A stretch of 16,975 nt of DNA from Clostridia bacterium (GTDB lineage Bacteria; Bacillota; Clostridia; Oscillospirales; Acutalibacteraceae): positions 1-16,975 of the forward strand of contig CAAFIS010000168.1 of the NCBI GenBank assembly GCA_900763035.1, given 5' to 3'. The notes beneath the pieces were generated by a model. The model saw only the letters and a list, made by a program, of their open reading frames with translations. It had not been told where the DNA came from and did no database searches. Numbering within the stretch: position 1 is the stretch's first letter; each line of letters starts with the position of its first letter. Shown here in pieces: positions 13,171 through 16,975 of the stretch. The translations under genes were made by a program, and so were the position numbers.

Positions 13171-13250
13171 TCGTTCTCCCCCCATATCCGTATCGGCCGA
13201 TCTTACCTCCGGCGCACCCACCCTTGCCCGCCGAAACGTTCCGGCCCGTC

Positions 13251-14042
13251 TCAGGAGATCTTGAGCCGTAAACGGAACTTATCGGCGATCATCGCGATGA
13301 ACTCGCTGTTGGTCGGCTTGCCGCGGCTGTTGTGGATCGTGTAGCCGAAATAGCTGTTGAGCACGTCCACGTCGCCGCGATCCCACGCCACCTCGATAGC
13401 ATGGCGGATCGCCCGCTCCACGCGGGAGGAGGTCGTGCCGTGCTTCTTGGCCACGGCGGGGTACAGGCGCTTCGTGACGGCGTTGATGATCTGATCGTCG
13501 CTGATCGCGAGCATGATCGCGTCGCGCAGATACTGATATCCCTTGATGTGCGCCGGGACGCCGATCTGATGGATGATCTCCGTCACCTGCATCTCCAGCG
13601 ACGCATGCTGCGACGGCGTGTGCTCCTGCCGCTCCGGCTCCGGCGCGTCCCCGCACAGCGCCAAGATCCGCCCGGCCATCTCGCCCGCGTCGAACGGCTT
13701 GAGAAAATAGTAATCGGCTCCGGCACTCATCGCCTCGCGCTCCAGTGCCGGATTGTCGAACCCGCACATGATCATCATCAGCGGCCGCTTTCTCCCCTGC
13801 GCGGCCTCCACTGTCCCCTGCGCCCCGTCAAGGGCCCGCAGAACGCCGATCGCGTCCAGCCGCGGCAGGAAATAATCCATGATCACCACATCCGGTGAGC
13901 GGCGTCCGATCGCCTCCAGCAGCGTGCGTCCGTCCTTTTCGGTCATGGACACGTCCAAGCCGCGTGCGCGCATCGCATTGGCACAAGGAACGGCAAAATA
14001 ATCGCTGTTGTCTGCCAATAGGACACTGATCTTTCTCCCCAT
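13251..14042 (-). CDS. spo0A: Spo0A, master response regulator of sporulation
   Basis: 263-residue transcription factor that controls entry into sporulation when phosphorylated. The receiver domain (1 to about 130) has the phosphoacceptor D56 in VVIMDYFLP and the conserved lysine K115 in YYFLKPFD. The usual acidic pair is altered to ADNS (D11, N12), and the usual Thr/Ser switch position is Cys (IMCGFDN, C93). A short insert (about 72-87) lies between them. The C-terminal DNA-binding domain is highly typical: [19 protein letters not shown] (155-173), [15 protein letters not shown] (206-220) and [14 protein letters not shown] (242-255). ATG 14042 has AAAGGAG upstream. The gene stands alone; spoIVB, its usual upstream neighbour in Bacillus, is absent. 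No clear promoter or 0A box was found. Confidence 0.96.
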   Translation of the reverse strand: MGRKISVLLADNSDYFAVPCANAMRARGLDVSMTEKDGRTLLEAIGRRSPDVVIMDYFLPRLDAIGVLRALDGAQGTVEAAQGRKRPLMMIMCGFDNPALEREAMSAGADYYFLKPFDAGEMAGRILALCGDAPEPERQEHTPSQHASLEMQVTEIIHQIGVPAHIKGYQYLRDAIMLAISDDQIINAVTKRLYPAVAKKHGTTSSRVERAIRHAIEVAWDRGDVDVLNSYFGYTIHNSRGKPTNSEFIAMIADKFRLRLKIS

Positions 14043-14068
14043 CTTTCAAATCTCTCCTTTATGTTGGG

Positions 14069-14087
14069 TGGTAAGACAAGCTTACCA
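14069..14087. repeat. 7-bp inverted repeat upstream of spo0A
   Basis: TGGTAAG (14069-14075) and CTTACCA (14081-14087) flank a 5-nt centre, 26 nt before the spo0A start codon. It could be an operator or a leader hairpin; it does not resemble the 0A box TGTCGAA. Confidence 0.4.
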
Positions 14088-14211
14088 TAATTTCCCGATC
14101 ATTGCAAGTGCGGAGATCATTTGTTTTGGCAGAAAAATCAAAGTTTTCCAACATTCGGAGCACTATGCGTCGATCTGTAGCAGAGATCGTCTAAAACAGC
14201 CGTATCGGCGC

Positions 14212-14250
14212 AAAAAAAATGCCGTGCGGCAACGAACGGTGCCGCACGGC
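14212..14250 (-). terminator. rho-independent terminator of the deoB-cdd-pdp operon
   Basis: On the minus strand GCCGTGCGGC and GCCGCACGGC form a perfect 10-bp stem around a 10-nt loop, followed by A and T8. It begins 20 nt after the phosphorylase stop. Confidence 0.9.
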
Positions 14251-14270
14251 GAAAGAAAAGCAGGAAACGG

Positions 14271-15581
14271 TCAGCGGATGACCGACAGGATCGGCGGCGG
14301 GAGCGCGGCGGGCGGCTCGTCGTCGACGGTGACGGCAGACAAGAAGACCTCGGCCGCCTCGGCAGCCATGGCGGGGCGGTCGGTGTGCAGAACGGCCAGC
14401 GGCTCGCCCGCGCGGACGGGGTCGCCCGTCTTTTTGCCCAAAACGATGCCGGCCGCCGGGTCGATCGGGTCGCCCTTGGTCAGGCGGCCCGCACCGAGCA
14501 GCACGGCCACACGGCCGATCATGGCGGTATCCATGGCACGGAGGTATCCGCCGCGCGGGGCGGCGACCGGGATGCAGTGCGCCGCCGCAGGCAGTATGCC
14601 GTCGGCATCCAGTGCGCGCACGTCGCCGCCCTGTGCGGCCACCCATTGCTGCATTTTGGCAAAGCCGGCGCCGCTGTCCAGCGCCTGCCGCACGCGCTGC
14701 TGCGCCTGCGGCAGCGAAAGATCCAGGGACAGCGCCGCCATCTCGGCCGCCAAGGCCAGACAGACCTCGCGCAGATCCTGCGGCGCGTCGGGGGCGCCGC
14801 GCAGGACGGCGGCCGCCTCGCGGATCTCCAAGGCGTTACCGACGGCGCGACCGAGCGGGCGGCTCATATCCGTCAGCAGCGCCGTCATGCGGCGGCCGCA
14901 GTGCCGCCCGACCGCGACCATCAGGCGGGCCAGACGCTCTGCGTCCTCCCGCGTGCGCATCAGCGCACCGGAGCCGACCTTGACGTCCAGAACGATCGAC
15001 CGCGCACCGGCGGCCAGCTTTTTCGCCATGATGCTGGACGCGATCAGCGGGATGCTGTCCACCGTGCCGGTCACGTCGCGCAGGGCATACAGGCGCTTGT
15101 CCGCCGGGGCCAGATCGCCCGTCTGCCCGATCACGGCGATGCCGATCTGCTCGGCCTGCCGCAAAAGATCCTCCTGCGGCATGGACGTGCGGTAGCCGGG
15201 GATCGACTCCAGCTTATCGACCGTGCCGCCGGTGTGCCCCAGCCCGCGGCCGGACAGCTTGATCACCGTGCAGCCCACGGCGGCGGCCAGCGGCGCAACG
15301 ATCGGCGTGGTCTTGTCCCCGACGCCGCCGGTGGAGTGCTTATCGACCGAACGCTCACCCGTGCGCACCGGGGGCAGCGTATCGCCGCTGTCGGCCATCG
15401 CCTGCGTCAGGGCGGCCGTTTCTTCGTCCGTCATGCCGCTGTACCAGATCGCCATCAGCAGCGCCGACAGCTGATAGTCCGGGATGCTGCCGTCCGTGCA
15501 GCCGGACACCAGGAAGCGCAGCTCCGGCGGCGTCAGCGCGCCGCCGTGCTGCTTTTTACGGATCAGATCAAGGATGTGCAC
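14271..15581 (-). CDS. pdp: pyrimidine-nucleoside (thymidine) phosphorylase
   Basis: Cytosolic enzyme that splits thymidine, deoxyuridine or uridine with phosphate to the free base and (deoxy)ribose-1-phosphate. The 436-residue length is normal. Signatures are KHSTGGVGDKTT (81-92, phosphate and substrate site), the family pattern SGRGLGHTGGTVDKLE (110-125), ASSIMAKKLAAG (181-192) and DVKVGSGALM (199-208). The start is GTG at 15581, chosen because GGGAGG lies 9 nt upstream inside the end of cdd and because MHILDLIRKK is the usual N-terminus. It is the last gene of a salvage operon with deoB and cdd; its product deoxyribose-1-phosphate is the substrate of DeoB. Whether it prefers thymidine (deoA) or is broad (pdp) cannot be read here. 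Confidence 0.95.
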   Translation of the reverse strand: MHILDLIRKKQHGGALTPPELRFLVSGCTDGSIPDYQLSALLMAIWYSGMTDEETAALTQAMADSGDTLPPVRTGERSVDKHSTGGVGDKTTPIVAPLAAAVGCTVIKLSGRGLGHTGGTVDKLESIPGYRTSMPQEDLLRQAEQIGIAVIGQTGDLAPADKRLYALRDVTGTVDSIPLIASSIMAKKLAAGARSIVLDVKVGSGALMRTREDAERLARLMVAVGRHCGRRMTALLTDMSRPLGRAVGNALEIREAAAVLRGAPDAPQDLREVCLALAAEMAALSLDLSLPQAQQRVRQALDSGAGFAKMQQWVAAQGGDVRALDADGILPAAAHCIPVAAPRGGYLRAMDTAMIGRVAVLLGAGRLTKGDPIDPAAGIVLGKKTGDPVRAGEPLAVLHTDRPAMAAEAAEVFLSAVTVDDEPPAALPPPILSVIR

Positions 15582-15584
15582 AGG

Positions 15585-16001
15585 CTATCCCTCCCAGACC
15601 TGCCGGGGCGTGAACGCCCGCGGCAGAAGTTCGCTCAAGCGGTACCGTTCTGCCGAAAGATCGGTGCCGGTCACGATCAGGATCTCCGTCTGCGGACCGC
15701 AGAACTCCGCCAGCACCTGACGGCAGACCCCGCAGGGCGGTGCGCCGCCACCGATCGTATCGCCGCGGCCGCCCGCCACGGCGATGCGTTCGATCTCACG
15801 CGCACCTTCGCTGACGGCCTTGGCGACCGCCGTGCGCTCGGCGCAGATCGTGGGGGAAAAGGCGGCGTTTTCGATATTGCAGCCGGTGAACACCCGGCCG
15901 TCCGCCGTCAGCAGCGCCGCCCCGACGCGATAGCCGGAATACGGCGCATAGGCGTTTTGGCGCGCCTGCAGGGCGGCGGCGCAAAGCTCACGGTCGGTCA
16001 T
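15585..16001 (-). CDS. cdd: cytidine deaminase
   Basis: Zinc enzyme that deaminates cytidine and deoxycytidine to uridine and deoxyuridine, supplying the phosphorylase encoded next. The 138-residue length fits the small homotetrameric class. The zinc site is CAERTA (C53, catalytic E55) and PPCGVC (C90, C93), with [18 protein letters not shown] before it; C-A-E instead of H-A-E is typical of the tetrameric class. N-terminal [14 protein letters not shown] is standard. ATG 16001 overlaps the deoB stop by 4 nt (ATGA), and its TAG stop lies 3 nt before the GTG of the phosphorylase, so the three genes are tightly coupled. Confidence 0.96.
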   Translation of the reverse strand: MTDRELCAAALQARQNAYAPYSGYRVGAALLTADGRVFTGCNIENAAFSPTICAERTAVAKAVSEGAREIERIAVAGGRGDTIGGGAPPCGVCRQVLAEFCGPQTEILIVTGTDLSAERYRLSELLPRAFTPRQVWEG

Positions 16002-16975
16002 CCTGCGTCCTCCCGTACGATCTGCGGCCACAGGCTCTCGCCGTCGCCGCGAAATGCGATCCCCAAGCAGTCCGCCACCGTCGCGCCGATGTCCGCAAAG
16101 GTCGGCCGCGTCCCGAGCGAGCCGGGGCGGATCCCCTTGCCGGCGATCAGCAGCGGCGTGTATTCGCGGCTGTGGTCGGTGCTGTCGTCACCGGGGTCGC
16201 ACCCGTGATCGGCGGTGATGAACAGCGCATCGTCCGGCCGCATGGCGGAAAGGAAGCCCGGCAGCCAGCGGTCGAACGCCGTGAGGGCGGCGGCGTAGCC
16301 GTCGACATCCTGCCGATGGCCGTACAGCATATCGAAATCGACGAGATTGATGAAGCACAGGCCACGGAACTCCTCACCGAGCAGCGCCTGCGCCGCCGCC
16401 ATGCCCTCGGCATTGCCGTGCGTGCGCACGCTGCGGCCGATGCCGCGCCCGGCGAAGATGTCGGAGATCTTGCCCACACCGATCACGTCCAGCCCGGCAG
16501 CAGTCAGCGCATCCGGCAGCGTTTCGCGCGGCGGCACCAACGAAAAGTCGCGCCGATCGGCCGTGCGGGTGAAGCCCGTTTGCGGCGTGCCGACGAACGG
16601 CCGCGCGATGACGCGCCCCACGCCGTGCCGCCCGGTCAGGATCCTGCGCGCCGTGCGGCAGTAGTCGTACAGCCGCTCGAGCGGCACGATATCGGTGTGC
16701 GCCGCGATCTGGAACACGCTGTCGGCCGAGGTGTACACGATCGGGTCGCCCGTGCGCATATGCTGCGCGCCGAAGTCGCGGATCACGTCCGTGCCGGAAT
16801 ACGGCGCGTTGCACAGCACGCCGTGGCCGATCGCGTCGCAGAACGGGCGCAGCACCTCGTCCGGGAAGCCGTGCGGGTAGGTCGGCAGCGGCCGGTCGGA
16901 CACCACGCCCGCGATCTCCCAATGGCCGATGGTGGTGTCTTTCCCGGCGGAGCGCTCCCGCATCCGCGCCACCGC
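15998..16975 (-). CDS. deoB: phosphopentomutase (5' end outside the window)
   Basis: Mutase that interconverts (deoxy)ribose-1-phosphate and -5-phosphate, linking nucleoside breakdown to central metabolism. The visible 325 residues cover the protein from just before the active-site motif [15 protein letters not shown], in which the T after GKD matches the catalytic Thr85 of the Bacillus enzyme. Other family segments are [43 protein letters not shown], the metal-binding [10 protein letters not shown] with [11 protein letters not shown], and FADIGATV. The N-terminal about 75 residues, with the first metal-binding Asp, lie beyond the window edge. It is first among the visible genes of the operon and overlaps cdd by 4 nt; the promoter is not in view. 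Confidence 0.95.
   Translation of the reverse strand, partial: AVARMRERSAGKDTTIGHWEIAGVVSDRPLPTYPHGFPDEVLRPFCDAIGHGVLCNAPYSGTDVIRDFGAQHMRTGDPIVYTSADSVFQIAAHTDIVPLERLYDYCRTARRILTGRHGVGRVIARPFVGTPQTGFTRTADRRDFSLVPPRETLPDALTAAGLDVIGVGKISDIFAGRGIGRSVRTHGNAEGMAAAQALLGEEFRGLCFINLVDFDMLYGHRQDVDGYAAALTAFDRWLPGFLSAMRPDDALFITADHGCDPGDDSTDHSREYTPLLIAGKGIRPGSLGTRPTFADIGATVADCLGIAFRGDGESLWPQIVREDAG

Larger units (their letters stand above)
12833..13250. other. 418-bp gene-free region rich in inverted repeats
   Basis: No credible gene was found between the Met8-like gene and the spo0A stop. The stretch holds three strong dyads (12874-12908, 13018-13040 and 13143-13170), a T8 run at 13124-13131 and only short or unsupported frames. 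The base composition is mixed, with less GC than the flanking genes around 13010-13135. It may be a dispersed intergenic repeat or a decayed element. Confidence 0.6.

Noticed and set aside
14385..16208. A 607-codon plus-strand open frame opposite deoB, cdd and the phosphorylase
   Set aside because: It spans three well-identified minus-strand genes and reads as Arg/Gln/Ala-rich shadow sequence with no domain.

Overview
The window looks like chromosomal DNA from a GC-rich, endospore-forming member of the Clostridia, most like the Oscillospiraceae/Ruminococcaceae. The evidence is a complete spoIIIA operon, yunB, spo0A and a SpoIIQ-type M23 gene, an alaS gene controlled by a T-box, AGGAGG-type ribosome binding sites and predominantly GC-ending codons. 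No phage, IS element, CRISPR array, rRNA or tRNA gene was seen. The genus is not identified.

Layout. (1) 1-4870, minus strand: spoIIIAA-AB-AC-AD-AE-AF-AG-AH, transcribed toward position 1, with several 4-nt ATGA overlaps. The spoIIIAH frame is closed by an amber codon at 66-68, yet family-like sequence continues in the same frame to the window edge. (2) 4971-5699, minus: yunB, with its own terminator. (3) 5798-9719, minus: alaS, a HIT hydrolase and a DEDDh exonuclease form one operon. It is driven by a perfect sigma-A promoter, a T-box leader and a terminator. (4) 10115-11302, plus: an unrecognised polytopic membrane protein with a strong promoter overlapped by nested inverted repeats. (5) 11350-12060, minus: a SpoIIQ-like M23 protein behind an excellent sigma-F/G-type promoter. 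(6) 12305-12832, plus: a stand-alone Met8/SirC-like Rossmann protein. (7) 12833-13250: a gene-free stretch full of inverted repeats, possibly a dispersed repeat. (8) 13251-14042, minus: spo0A with an atypical receiver pocket. (9) 14271-16975, minus: deoB (5' end outside the window), cdd and pyrimidine-nucleoside phosphorylase, a nucleoside salvage operon ending in a strong terminator.

How the genes work together. Spo0A starts sporulation. SpoIIQ is made in the forespore and SpoIIIAA-AH in the mother cell. In studied Bacilli and Clostridia they form the trans-septal SpoIIIA-SpoIIQ channel complex, so both halves lie within about 12 kb here. YunB is a further sporulation protein. The alaS and deoB-cdd-pdp operons are housekeeping. 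I see no convincing novel multi-gene system. The points most worth a second look are the amber codon in spoIIIAH, the long spoIIIAA/spoIIIAB overlap, the altered Spo0A receiver, the dyad-rich promoter of the unknown membrane protein, and the inverted-repeat intergenic region.
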